Positions 11,485 to 23,068 of a DNA stretch of 64,000 bases are shown here, piece by piece. The DNA lies in assembly GCA_024305745.1 (NCBI GenBank), contig JAHRBS010000009.1:248001-312000 (forward strand). The letters run 5' to 3'. The DNA comes from Polyporus tsugae (lineage: Eukaryota > Basidiomycota > Agaricomycetes > Polyporales > Polyporaceae). The translations under genes and the position numbers were made by a program. The notes beneath the pieces were generated by a model. It made no database searches. It worked only from the letters and a program-made list of their open reading frames with translations, and was not told the origin of the DNA. Position 1 is the first letter of the stretch. Each line of letters begins with the position of its first letter.

Positions 11485-13249
11485 GCATCTGCCTACGCTG
11501 CTGAAACCCATATCGCGATCGCCGCCGTTCGGAGGGCGTCCGTCCTCACCGCGTCCGTCTTCAACAAGCTTGTCAAGCAGGAGACGTTGCCAGTGACCAA
11601 GGACGACAAAAGCCCCCAGAAACAGGTGTGTGCTCGTGTCTGAGTTGCTATCCGATCGCGTGCAGATGGTTCTCGTTGTTGCAGTGGGCGACTTCTCAGC
11701 GCAGGCGGTCGTCAACACGATCCTCAACCGCGCGTTCCCGGACGACCCCATCGTCGGCGAAGAGGATGCCGCCGACCTGCGCGTGGAGTCGGGGAAGGCT
11801 CTTCGAGACAGGATTATCGAGCTTGCGAACGAAACACTGACCGCTGAGCTCCAGCCTGGAGAGAAGGAGGAATGGGGGTTGGGACCGAACCACGGAAGGA
11901 CGGCGGACCAGCTGTTGGACGCCATTGACCGCGGAAACTACAACGATGGCCGGACAGGACGTTGGTGGTTTACTTTTGGTTTCAGTACACGCCGTCCGAC
12001 GCTGTGCGCAGTGAAGCGAGTGTATGAGCGGTTCCCCTCCCTTTTACCACCCAATGCGATCTTCCCGCTCCACTCTGCAACTACCCGTCCATTCACACGT
12101 CTGAATTCATCTTCACGCTTTGAACGAGACCTGCGCATACGCTCGCTTTTCTGCAGAGAGGAACTGCATACATCTGCGTTTGTGTGGAAGGAAGCCGCAA
12201 TCAAAGCGTCGATCCTGTCCCCACGGAAGCGCGGTTCGTACCATGCATGCGCATATACCCAGCTGTGAACCTCCCCATGCCAGTACCGCAGACCTCGCTA
12301 ACCGACGTGGCCACCAGGCATGTGGACCCAATGCCTAGGTCGCCCGCTGTCGAATCCAGCTGTGAGGATCGTCGAGCAGGCGATCAAGGCTTCCCAGCTC
12401 GAGAGGGAGAGGATGTACGCGGAGCTGCGGAGGACGATCCCAGACGGCGCCGCGCTGGCAATTCAGAGACGAGTTCAACAGCAGGACGCCGAATACCAAC
12501 GCCTAGTCGACTCCATCGCACGCCCACAAGAGTACGACGTTGGGCACGCATGTGCTGCGGAGGCGCTTGTCCGTCCTTGTAGCAGTAAGTTCGCGTCCCC
12601 TGTGCCGCCACGACTCTGAACTGGCATCGTGTCAGGCGCAGAGCAGCGTCAAAATCGGTGTCATGGGCTGCCCGAACCGTCTCCACCGCGGACCCTTCTG
12701 GCCCCCGTGGCTGCATCTTCGTCGCCGTCCGGGGGCAGGGCGCGTATCAGCTCCCACTCGACAACCCTTTCGCCGGGTGGGAGGGGGCGCGGGCGAAGCT
12801 GACGATCCCGACGTTCACCCAGGAGACGCTGGACTTCTTGGAGAGCGTGGAGAAGGCGCACGCGAAGCTAAGCTTCAACCAGCGTGTGGGGCAGGTGTTG
12901 GGCGTGACACGTGCGCCGACGAGGTTGGACAGCCAAGCGAAGTACTGTTCGCTCGGTCGGGGCGACGGCGTCGTGTATCTGCGCTTGCCGGTCGGGACTA
13001 GGTATAAGAAAGATTTGGGTGCGTGCTCCTCCTTCCTCCGGCATGGCGGGCTTTCTGGGTCGTTCGCGATGTTGACTGACTGCATACACTTGCAGGACCA
13101 TGCGGCTGGTGCGATCCTCGTCGAGGAGGCCGGTGGCGTCATCTCGGACGGGCGGGGAGAGCCGCTCGTATGGCATTGTCGCATCCGGAAAGGACGTGCA
13201 CCCGAAAGTGATCGCGGCGATCAAGCAGGCGAAGGCGGGGGAGGGCTAG
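11485..13249 (+). pseudogene. HAL2: Decayed 3'(2'),5'-bisphosphate nucleotidase (PAP phosphatase)
   Basis: The intact enzyme converts 3'-phosphoadenosine 5'-phosphate to AMP, protecting sulfate assimilation and RNA processing; it is Mg-dependent and sensitive to lithium and sodium. Family blocks are clear: AETHIAIAAVRRASVLTASV, VGDFSAQAVVNTILNRAFPD, DPIVGEEDAADL, AIDRGNYNDGRTGR, VKIGVMGCPN, GPRGCIFVAVRGQGAYQLPL, LTIPTFTQETLDFLESVEKA, DSQAKYCSLGRGDGVVYLRL and DHAAGAILVEEAGGVISDG. Lesions are several. No in-frame ATG precedes the first block, where a TGA stands instead. The metal-binding DPIDGTKGF and GGQYAV segments are missing and replaced by about 650 bases of unrelated DNA (11965-12630). 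The frame shifts after GVMGCPN (about 12675). A deletion joins GEPL directly to YGIVASGKDVHPKV with a frame change near 13170. It cannot encode an active phosphatase. Confidence 0.88.
11965..12630. other. Foreign segment inside the HAL2 pseudogene
   Basis: These roughly 650 bases sit where about 40 codons containing the phosphatase metal-binding motif should be. Around 12340-12560 a short open frame reads EQAIKASQLERERMYAELRR, a charged helix-like stretch I cannot assign. No terminal inverted repeats or target-site duplication were recognised, so origin by transposon or by rearrangement is open. Confidence 0.5.
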
Positions 13250-13748
13250 AGCCAGCTATAGAGTGTTTTCCGTTTCGTAAGTATGCATTTGAGGTCATGT
13301 CTTGTTACTTAATGTATTAAGTTGATCTTGCCCACTTTCATTGTACCAACAGCGGCGACCTGCCCATTACGCATCTACGGTGTTTATTAGGGGTGACGGA
13401 ACACTTCTGCCGGCTCGGACCTCTTCTCTCCCTTCCCCGCCGCCGCCGTACTTCCTCCATTCATGTCCGTTTGTCTCCTCACCCACTGCACTGCTGCCAA
13501 CGTCGGAAAAGAAGCTGTATACGCGATGTGCGCATGGCGTCGCGCTATTCCATACCAGTAAGTCGAAGAAGCAAGTGTTATGATGCACTTGGGACACAAA
13601 CCTTCGACCAAAATCGCGACCTCAAGCCAGAGCTTCTTCGTCTCCCTTCGACTCGGACTCGACGTCCGGTTTGTAGTTGTGGCCCCACTATTGTAGAAGA
13701 GTGGTTCTCAGTTATCATGCGGTGCGTTGGTCGAAAACGTGGACATAC

Positions 13749-15488
13749 GACTTTGCTCTTCGTAGCATGCATCTCCTCCGTATCGATCACTGCTTCTGCC
13801 TCTGCCGCGCTCAGCTCTTCGAGGTGGTGCTTTTCCCCTGCAGTATTGACGCAGAGACGCCGCACTCGCCATGCGCGGCTCATATCCCACGTTTCCTGCC
13901 TCAAGGCACTGGCTTGGATATCTTGGACATTCCCGCGCGAAGTGATGAAGATGTAAGAGAGTGATGGAATGACATTCGGAAGCACAGCAAGGACACGGTC
14001 GAACTTGAAGGAGCGTAGGCCGTCGTATATGGGAACCGACTCGGAGTGGGGCTTGTGACTGTAAAGGATTTGGGCGGACATGACGATGCGGACATGCGTC
14101 GCCTGACGCAGGGATTTGAGCCCAGACAGCAGCGAGTCCTGTCATTGTAGCCAGACAGTGTCGTCAGCCGCACGGAAACCACTAGTAGTGCTCCAGAACA
14201 AGAATACGCAGGGACCTGCAGTACTCACAAGTGTCGCGGTCCACTGTCGCTCCGTCTCCACTTCATCGGCCGCGGGATTCTGGTCTCGTCGTGCAAACAT
14301 GGACGCGTGATGGTAATCCGCGTCCAAAACAAGATGAGTCAGCCTTGCCACCACGTTTTCGGCAAATGGCGAGTTCCAGTAGGGGGACGGAGTCGGAGAG
14401 TCGTGCAAATACACCCCACCATGAAAAAGGACGAGATGCGTGGGCGTGCACTCTTGAAGGATCGCATGGACATTGCTGGCAGACTGAGCCTCAAAGCCAA
14501 GATCCTCGTCCGGGCGTATGAAATCGAGCTTGAGGGTAAGGTGGCGGACGGGACAGGTCAGACCAAGGGCAAAGAGCACGTCGATGCTCCAGGCGGTCAC
14601 CCGGTCGAGTGCCTTCCAAGCCCGCGTCTTCTGCGCGTCGTGATTCTTTCCTCTGAGCGCCACAAGACGATCATTGTGGCCGACGTTGAAGACATCGCCG
14701 TCGGTGATTCGGGAGTTATCCATGTCGATGATGAGTGTACGATCAAGGTTTGGGAATAGTGTGAGAAGCACGTCCATCTGCCAGTGGAAGACTCCTTCGC
14801 CCGCCAGGTCCGCCAAGATGACAGACCGTACGGCTGGGAAGGACACATGTGACCTGGACGCGATTACGATGAAATCGGACGCCACCTGTATTTCTTCGAG
14901 CATAGCGGCCAAATGCGGCGCAATGTTCATGGATAGCAATTGCGGGGAAGGAACATCGTCGTCCTCCGAGTCGGGCCCAATCTCGTACGTAGACTGATAT
15001 CGGAACGTCTTCAGGGCCGAACGAGTGGATCCGAGCAGGAGGCTCACTACGTCCATGGATGCGGTGATCTCGAGCTCCTGAAGGCTAGTCAACCCGGCGA
15101 CGGCGGGAAGAACACCGGGATAGACAGTGAAGAGCGACGAGGGCTAACCCGGAACATAGAGTGTGAGCGTGCGCAGGCTGGTGGCGGATGCGAGGACCGC
15201 GAGGAAGAGGTCGACAAGATCCTCCGACAAGCCTTTGTGTGATATGATGCTTTCCGGGATGGCAATCGCACGAATGTGTGGACCGCGCCGTTCCTTGTCG
15301 ACGAAGACGAAGTTGTAGAGGTAGCGAAGGGATTGTGCGCGGTGGATAATGATTGGTCGCATACTCAACCGCCGTTCGACGGCGACAGTGCGGAGAGTGG
15401 AGCAGGTGCGCGAGACGGACAGCACGTCCCGGACGACGGAGAGGAAACCGCATATTTCGCGCAGGACATCGAGGTTGAGCCGAGACAT
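13749..15488 (-). pseudogene. F-box-like protein, copy 1, interrupted by an in-frame stop
   Basis: First of four related copies. The N-terminus MSRLNLDVLREICGFLSVV followed by VSRTCSTLRTVAVERRLSMR is F-box-like, the part that in this superfamily binds Skp1 and recruits substrates to SCF ubiquitin ligase. A leucine-rich, repeat-like body follows (SLQELEITASMDVVSLLL, FPAVRSVILADL, VRHLTLKLDF). A GT-AG intron (14228-14139) joins it to DSLLSGLKSLRQATHVRIVM, then GLRSFKFDRVLAVLP and the acidic EELSAAEAEAVIDTEEMHAT. The frame is continuous except for TAG at 15144-15146, directly after TLTLYVPG; the same frame resumes at once with SSLFTVYPGVLPAVAGL, so one codon breaks an otherwise readable gene. 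The last exon after the donor at 13748 was not identified. A short 114-residue F-box product remains possible. Confidence 0.72.
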
Positions 15489-16737
15489 GTTGGGCCGGTA
15501 TAGGACGGCTATACTAGCGCAACTGTGGCGTTAACAGCGACGACCGTCAGTACGACACGAGGTGAGATCAGACCAGAATAAACCTACCAAAACACTCGTA
15601 AGGGTGACAGAACTTGAAGATGAGAACGTCGTGTTCGAGACTGTGCCAATGCCGTATAGATCTGGTCAAATGCAGTTAGAGGTCGCTCCCGTTCAAGGGC
15701 GGAGAGATACCTGTCAGTCAGGAACATGCAAAAAACGATTGAACAATGTAGGTCGTACCTGAGTCCGATCTTGCTCGATCAAGCCTAAAGAACTGATTCC
15801 GAGGGAGGATGGTGAGAAGGTGGGAAGTAGGCAAGGTGGAATGGCCGTGAGAGAGCCTCGTTGAACAAGCGTGGAGGATCCGTACTACGCGCGCGAAATA
15901 TGTGGAGGCTAGACGCGCACGTTGAGAACGAGTCCTCCCGGCCAATCCAGATCCGAGGGAACCCTGGAGTAAGTTCGAACTGCTGTCTGCCAGTCAATTC
16001 TCTATAGTGGCTAGTATATAAGCTTTTGCCAAAGTTGTCACGGTGTGCTGGATGACTTGTATAGATATAGTACACCATGGCGCCGTAGTGACACATGTGC
16101 ATTCAGGTTGATCGCACAAGCAATACACGGACATACTAGCAAATCGCGGTTACGGCATGCCGACGAACAGCTCTCGGTGCTCTGATGTGAGATGTACGTT
16201 ACTGGCAGCCCAAATCCTCACGACAGAGAGCATCGGTACGACACGGAATGGGCCGCCCGCCGTGGTTGCCGTCCAGATTGAAAACGGACGGTAAGAAGGA
16301 TAGCCTCACCACTCACTGTGGGCCCTATATTATCTTGAGGTCAAGAGTACTGTGCAGGATGAACAAGTGCTGCGCCGGGGGGATAAAGCGACACAAGCAA
16401 CAATAATCAATTGCAATAAACTCGACGCCGTTTGGTGGCGCTGGGCGCTTGGTGCCCGCTTTTCCAAAGAAGGAAACCCAACCAAGCTCGCTTAAACTGG
16501 CCTTGGATTTGTCTCCTTCCGTTTTGACCGCCACGGCCAGAATACCATTGTGCGTCGTCTTTGGTATGTAACTGCATTTGTCTCCTTTGTCATGGCCAGA
16601 ACTAATCTGGCTGCCGTATGGCTGTGGTGTGCTGGCACTGAATGGCTAGGTCTAACCACCATCTCGACGGCTATAAAAACCTTCATCAAGCGTCTTTTCA
16701 GGTCAGTTCTCCTCTACCTCCCCCGCTCTATCTCACT
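15489..16737. promoter_or_regulatory. Divergent promoter region between F-box copy 1 and FunK1 kinase B
   Basis: About 1.25 kb separates the start codons of two divergently oriented genes. It has no gene I can support. A TATA element for the right-hand gene is listed separately; a second TATA-like run (TAGTATATAAGC, about 16011-16022) is present but its target gene is unclear. Confidence 0.5.
16672..16679 (+). promoter_or_regulatory. TATA box of FunK1 kinase B
   Basis: TATAAAAA lies about 60 bases before the ATG at 16738 and is followed by a CT-rich stretch (CTCCTCTACCTCCCCC), a standard strong-promoter layout. A similar box sits at nearly the same distance from FunK1 copy C. Confidence 0.65.
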
Positions 16738-19723
16738 ATGGGTGCTCACAACTACCCACAAAGCCAAGGGGTTCACTCTTCGCCGGCCAACGTCCAGCAA
16801 TATCAGATCCGAGGCCACGCACGCAATAACCCTCATTTTTCTGTGCCACCCAACGCCGAAACCGACCGTATCCACATGATGTCGGACGCTCTTCACACCA
16901 CGGTACCCCTTCGTTTCGAGAACATGATGAAGACGTACCTCCCGCCTGTCGACGCCGAAGGGTTTGATGCTGTCTACTCCACCAAGACGATCCTTACGAT
17001 CAACGACGCGTTCAAAACGGCGGCAGGCCCTTCCACTAAAGGCAGCAAGGATACACGGCCCAAGGAGAAGATTATCTCAGAGGCATGGGTACGTCAGTCC
17101 TCCGTCCCTTTGAAGCTATAATCTCACCGGTTCGTGACCACAGCGTAAGCTCGACAGGACCAAGACTCTCTGTCCCGGCTATCTGCTCAATATCTCTGAG
17201 AACCACGCCGATGGCACTGACTCCAGGAAGTACAAGGTCGACGGGGCGTTGATCTCGGTGGCTGACCAGGACCTCATCGAAGAGGGTCGCCCCAACTTCT
17301 TCCTCGACGACCTCTCTATCGAGTTCAAGCGCGGCGGCACAGAGAAAGATGCCTGGGACGATCACGCCAAGAAAGATATGGAAGCGAACGCTTTGACGCG
17401 AATGGGGGTTCGAGGTCAGCTCATGTCGTACGGCGAACGCCACTTCTACTTCCAGCACCGCACGGGGCTCTTCATGCTCCTTGTCAACGGCGGCGAGTTC
17501 CGCATCATTCGCTGGGACCGATCGGGCTGCATCGTCACCGAGGCGCTCAACTACATTGACACCCCCGAGCATACCAAGAAGCTGCTCGAGTTCTTCTACG
17601 CTTACTCGAAGGCGAGCCCTAAGCAGCGCGGCATCGACACCACCGCAACCCGTCTCCCCAAGGGCTCCTGTGGCCGACTCTGGATGCAGAGGGTCGCTGC
17701 GGCTCAACCTGGCGATCTCGCGCACGCCGACGGGACCGTGGTCCAATCGGTGCCCGAGGGCTTTGTCATCACGCCGACTCGCGACGGGCCTACCTCTTCT
17801 CTATTCGCAGCGAACGTCTTGACCGAGGATCCAACGGCGACGACCGGCTTCGGCGACCTCTCATCGTCTAGCGCCACGACCGCCATTGTCCCCGTGTTCA
17901 AATACGTCCGCGACCTCTTCCGGGCATCAATCTCGGAGACCTGGCTGTGCTACAGCTTGAAGGTCTGTGGACGCGACTACTTGGTCGGCAAACCGATCTT
18001 TGCGCCTCACGGCCTAGTTGGTCGTGGTACGCGTGGGTATGTAGCGCTCGAGTGGAAGACGCAGCGCCTGGTCTTCCTCAAGGATGCCTGGCGTCCCTTC
18101 TACCACGGCGTCGACCAGGAGGGTACGACGCTCGAGAAACTCAACGCCGCGAACGTCTCCTTTGTGCCGACTCTAATCTGCCACGAGGATGTCGGCGGCC
18201 CGGGGGCACAGGAGACGGAGGCCTCACAGTACTCGTCCACTGGGTCGAAGAAGCGGGACGTCCTAGGCGAGCAGGAGAAGAAGGACCGCCCCATCGCTCC
18301 GATGCCCGGACCACGCTCCAAGGCCTCCGGATCCGGCGCGTCGACGACCCGACGGACCAAGAAGTCGTCAGGGTCCACCGGGAACGCCACCAATACCGGC
18401 ACGCGTAGTCAAGGCTCGGGCGAAAGAAGTGGAAAGCGTCCCCGACCGCAGGATACAGCTCCCGTGGCGCCGAAGGACGGTTTGGGTCTTCGCCACATGA
18501 CTCACTACCGCATCGTCGTCGCGGAGGTGTGCCTCACGTCCACGGAGATCAGGTCGAGCGAGCAGCTCATACAGGTCATCTGGCATTGCATGACTGGTGA
18601 GCCCTGTCATCTTTCTTCTTTGGGACGTTAGCTAATGCTCGCCATTGATCAGCCCACAGGGATGCTGCTGTCAAATGTGGTATTCTCCACCGCGACGTCA
18701 GCACGGGGAACATCCTCATCCGTCCGGAGGTAGATTGCATCAACCCCGAGACGGGTGAGAGTATTGTCCTCTGGTATGGGGTGCTGAGCGACTGGGAGAT
18801 CGCTAAAGCTCTTCCGAAAGACGACTCAAACAAGGCTCGCCAGCCTCATCGCACGGTACGTCCGTTACGGAACTGACTTCGATTTTGCCCGCACTCACGC
18901 TGTATGACAGGGAACCTGGTACTACATGTCCGTCTATTCCTTGACATACCCCCGGCTCCCACTCTCCATCGCCGATGAGCTCGAATCCTTCTTTCACGTC
19001 TTAATCTACCTCGCTGTTCGCTTGCTCCGGACGAGCTCCCTGAACATTGGCGGCTTCGTCGACAACTACTTCGAGGCTTTCGAACTGGATTGCGACAATA
19101 GAGTGATCTGTGGTTCCCTCAAGAAGGAGATCATCCAGACCGGCTCCCTGATGTGGAACGAGAAGCCTATCCGTTTCCTCTCAGCACCACCCTCAGAGGA
19201 TCAGGACGTGCAGCCACAGGACGAATCAGAGCGCCTGAGCCCCCTCAACGACATCGTCGCGAAGTATCTGGAGTACTTCCAGGCTCGCTACGCCGTCTTG
19301 AAGTACGAGAGCCAGGCCAAGAAAGAAGGCCCGAAGCCCCTCCCTTCGTTGCGAAGCGCGATCGAGGCTGCGACATCGTCGTCTGCGGCAGGCGCACGAG
19401 CGAGGCAGATCCGCCTCGCCCGCATTCAGGCGAAGGGTCTCACTGCCCCCAGCGGGAGCGACCCAGACCCGGTTCCTGCACACCAGCCCAAGAAGCCACC
19501 GCAGTCGGTGTACGACATGGCGGGCAAGCTGTTGGACCACGACGCCGTTCTCGACATGCTTGCGAAGGAGGTTTGCACGCGGGTTTGGCCGTCAGACGAC
19601 TACGCGGGGGACCAGCTCGTGGGTTACATCCCGCGTCAATTGCAGTCCACGGCGAAGAGGGTTCGCCTTCAGGCGCAGAGCACCATGCAGGCAATCCCCG
19701 AGCGCGCTCACACTGCCGCTTGA
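16738..19723 (+). CDS. FunK1 fungal-type protein kinase B, intact
   Basis: Complete FunK1-family kinase of 939 residues in four exons: 16738-17088, 17144-18596, 18653-18855 and 18911-19723; all introns are GT-AG and phases agree (total 2820 bases including TGA). Order of features: unique N-terminus MGAHNYPQSQGVHSSPANVQ; N-lobe with FYFQHRTGLFMLLVNGGEFR and DRSGCIVTEALNY; GTRGYVALEWKTQRLVFLKD; low-complexity insert rich in Ser, Gly and Arg (about residues 500-560); catalytic loop HRDVSTGN with HRD at about residues 614-616; GVLSDWE at 644-650 in place of DFG; GTWYYMSVYSL; DELESFFHVLIYLAVRL; and a charged C-terminal region ending ERAHTAA. The catalytic Asp and the Asn of HRDxxxxN are present, so an active kinase is expected. 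It is convergent with the truncated F-box copy 2, 21 bases away. Confidence 0.92.
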
Positions 19724-19744
19724 AGTGCATCGTACTCGTGGTGG

Positions 19745-20352
19745 TCATCGCTCGTGCCTGTTCGCCATCGCATTTGTAGCCCAGTGTCCATACTTTCTTG
19801 TGCCCCCGATTGTCGATTGGATAAGGAATATTATTGGAGAGGTGACAAACATCATCTCCCTGTGTCGGAACGTCTTCAGCGCATGGAACCAGTTGGACAT
19901 GAGTAGACCCATCGCTAGGCCCAAGAGAGCGACAACGTCGAGCTCCTGAAGGCTGACCATCGTGGCAACGGCGGCAAGGAACCTGGGATGGCGGAAGGCT
20001 GGGGCCGTCCTGGCATACGATATGAGAGCGTGTGGACACGCGGCGTGGACTCGAAGACTGCAATGAAGCGGTCGACAAGTTCCTCCGACGAGTGTGGTGG
20101 TTCACCATATCCCGGGATAATGACTCGGATGGCACGGACGTGCTGTCCACGCCATTTCTCGTCCACGAAGATGTAGTTGTGGAGGTCGCGAACCGATTTC
20201 GCGCTTGTGAGAGTGACGGCGCGCATGCTCAGCCGCCGCTCGACAGCGACAGGGTGAAGGGTGGAGCAGGTGAGCGAGAACGACAGCACGGCTGGGACGT
20301 CGGTGAGGAGGCCGCATATTTCGCGCAGGATGTCGAAGTTCAGTCCGGTCAT
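19745..20352 (-). pseudogene. F-box-like protein, copy 2, truncated and frameshifted
   Basis: Starts MTGLNFDILREICGLLTDVP, then LTCSTLHPVAVERRLSMRAV and DLHNYIFVDEKWRGQHVRAI, closely matching copies 1 and 4. After HTLSYRMPG the reading frame changes by the same step as in copy 4, and the homologous frame continues as AFRHPRFLAAVATMVSLQEL and FHALKTFRHREM. Similarity is lost near 19850 and the remaining two thirds of the gene are absent; the end of FunK1 kinase B follows. It belongs to the left arm of the inverted duplication. A short F-box protein of about 145 residues could still be made, but a full product cannot. Confidence 0.75.
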
Positions 20353-21079
20353 GTTGGCCCCGTGGGTCTACAGCACGACCGACGTGGCTAAAACTGTCTG
20401 CCCAAGAAACGACGAGAGGTCAGGTTAAAAGTGAGAAGCGAAGCGATAGAAGGCGGAAGGCGAGAAGGAAGACAGAAAAGGGGCGGGCGACGAATCCAAA
20501 ACAATGCTTACAAAAACAGTGAGAAGGGATGAAAGGGGTAAGCGGGACTGTCTGAGTTGAGAATAGAAGGAGGGCGGGAGAAGAAGTACATGGAGAAAGC
20601 GGGAGTGTCGAATCGGGACGAGCGACTCGCAGACGTGGGGCTTGACCGATCGAATCGGACGGTCGCGAGCCAAATCGGAGAGCCACACTCCGAGTCCAGA
20701 AAGCATAGCATTGCTTGAGATAGAGGCACGGAGATGAGAAAAGCAGAGCGACAACATGCGAGAATCGTCGGCGTGCACGATGTGACAGTCCGAGTCAAAT
20801 TTCCAAACATTCACGGGTAGACGCGAAAAGTAACTGGCAGATGATAAAGTCAGGAAGCAAGAACGCGCGAATCTGCGGAGGTACTTGCTTACTTGTATAT
20901 TATTCCCTTAAGATACGGACATCGAGTGATAAAATAGCCACGGAGCTCATGGAATCGAATGGTACGAGCGTCGAACCTGCGTCATGTCAACAAAAGTCCC
21001 AGATGTCTATTGAGTGAGTGGCGACAAGCGACGTGCAACGAAATGGAACAAAGCCGAACGAAACAGAAACCAAAATCCC
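20353..21079. other. Spacer between F-box copy 2 and GH16 copy 1
   Basis: These 727 bases contain the presumed promoter of the minus-strand F-box copy and the 3' end of the GH16 gene. No gene is seen. The matching spacer in the right arm is 1367 bases, the difference being partly explained by an inserted repeat there. Confidence 0.5.
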
Positions 21080-23068
21080 TCAACACTGCTGCCACATCTT
21101 GACCGAATCCACCACGAGCGCGCGATCCTCGATGTTCTGCGGCCACGTCGCGGACCACTGGTTCTGCGCCTGAGCAAAGTCCGTCATCGCACCTGCAGGA
21201 TCGCCTCGGTCAGCCCTGTCTCATCGTACACGGACAACATTTGAAACAAGCACGACTCACTGAGCGACCCATCCAGCCACGGCTTGTCCCCCACCCCGTC
21301 CGGGAACCACCCACTCGTGCCGCCGGCCGCGACGTTCATGATCAGATAGAACGGCTGGTCGAACGGCGCGACGTTGCGCGTCCCGTTGCGCCAGGGGTCC
21401 TCGAGCTGGATGAACCCCGTGCCGTTCGCGACGACGGTAGGGAACGCGCCGCGCTGGAAGAACGGCTCGTCGAAGCGCAGGTAAAGCATGTACGTGAGGC
21501 GCGAGTCGACGTAGATGCGCAGGAAGCTCGCGTCCCACTCGAGCACGTACGAGTGGAACCCGTCCGCGAACGTCTTTCGGCGGTTCGTCCACCACCCGAA
21601 CGTCTTGCTCACGCCGTTCAGCCACGAGAACGGGCCCCAGTTGAGCGAGCCGCGGACGTAGTCGATGCCCCTTTTGGTTTCAGTCCCGATTTCGAGTTAT
21701 CGTGCGTGCGTCGAGAGCGATAGAGAGAGACAGAGAGGGAGGATAGTCAGTTCCGCGCGGGAAGGACGGTACTAGATACGACGTACTGTGCGGTATAGTC
21801 CACGCCGTTCCCGCGCGCCTCCATGATGTCGATCTCGCCCGAGCGCGGCCACGCCCCGTACGCGTCGTTGACAGGGAGCATCCATAGTGCGGGCCAGAGC
21901 CAGTCCCCGCGCGGCAGCTTCGCAGAGATCTCGACGCGCCCGTACTTGATCGAATAGTGGTTCTTCGTATGGATGCGCGCACTCATCACCGGGGGGATCA
22001 CGGCCTTGGACGACGCGTTCGACACCGCGCCACAGTTGGTCGCGTTCGCGTCCGTGCAGCCCGTGAGGTTGAACGTAAAGGGGGCCACGCCGAGGACGTT
22101 GTCGCGCCCGATGACGTCGGACGTCAGCGTGGGCACGATGTACAGGTGCCCGTCGCGCACGAACGAGTTGTTCGCCGAGTTCGTGGTCATCTCGAACTCC
22201 TGGTTGCTGCGCGGCGCCAGGAACAAGGTTCTGTCAGACCACAGACCTCAGGCAGGAGGTGATCACTTCCCCGCGTCGCGCGTCCCAGCCCGCCGGCTCG
22301 ATAATGAGTCCAGATATGGGGGCAGGATCGCGAGAAGCAGGGCATGACAAGATACTGGACTCACCCAAAGCCGCTCATGCTGACCTCCTGCGTCCAGGTA
22401 TTCTCCGTGTCGAACGTGTCAAAGTTGTCTTCCATGACCAAGCACAGGTTGCCCAGGTGCAGCGTCTGCGCCCACGCGAAGTAGCAACGCACCGCTCCCC
22501 CGGCGACGCCAAGGAATGCCATCGCGTACACGATCCAGTACGCGAGCGTCATGCGCCCGTCCTTCTCGGAGAGCCATGGCTTCTCGATCGTGCCGGAGAG
22601 CATGGTGGAGCGCATCGGCTTCTTGACGCGCGGGACTATCGACGCGCGCGATGCCTGGGTCGGGCTGTGCATTGTGCTTTGGCGCATGGGGCGCGGGGGC
22701 ATGAACGAGTTGCGCTGTGAGCGCGAGCCAGAAGCCGAGGCGAAGCTGTGCAGCTCTTGGATGTCATTGTGCGACCTGCGTGCCGACTGCACCGATATCC
22801 GGCTGTCATGGCGGCGGTACGCAGGGTGGTCAGCGAAGCCACTGAAGCTGACGACGCTAGCAGGTTTGGGGGTAGAGGGGACGGAGGCGTCGGGGGTCTT
22901 GAAGGGGTCGCGCGGAGCGTCGTCGTGCCCGCCATCAGACGGAGGGTGGTCGGTGGGGATGAAGAAGCTCGTGGAAGGGACGGGAGGTACCTCCGCGCCG
23001 GACGTCGACGGCCGCGAGGATGATGACGCCGACGATGCCGACAAGCTTGAGGGCTTGGAGTGAGCCAT
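21080..23068 (-). CDS. GH16 cell-wall glucan protein (Skn1/Kre6-type), copy 1
   Basis: Complete 548-residue gene in four exons: 23068-22365, 22206-21787, 21670-21261 and 21192-21080. The start is the ATG opening MAHSKPSSLSASSASSSSRP. A Ser/Pro-rich cytoplasmic N-terminus (about 170 residues) precedes one membrane segment (LAYWIVYAMAFLGVAGGAV), so it is a type II membrane protein with a lumenal or extracellular GH16 domain. The catalytic signature SGEIDIMEARGN supplies the two Glu and the Asp of the ExDxxE motif; LPRGDWLWPALWMLP and SLNWGPFSWLNGVSKTFGWW are other family blocks. Skn1/Kre6 relatives act in beta-1,6-glucan synthesis; hydrolase or transglycosylase activity is inferred from the family. 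Exon lengths are identical to copy 3 and introns are near-identical, marking a recent duplication or gene conversion. Confidence 0.92.
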
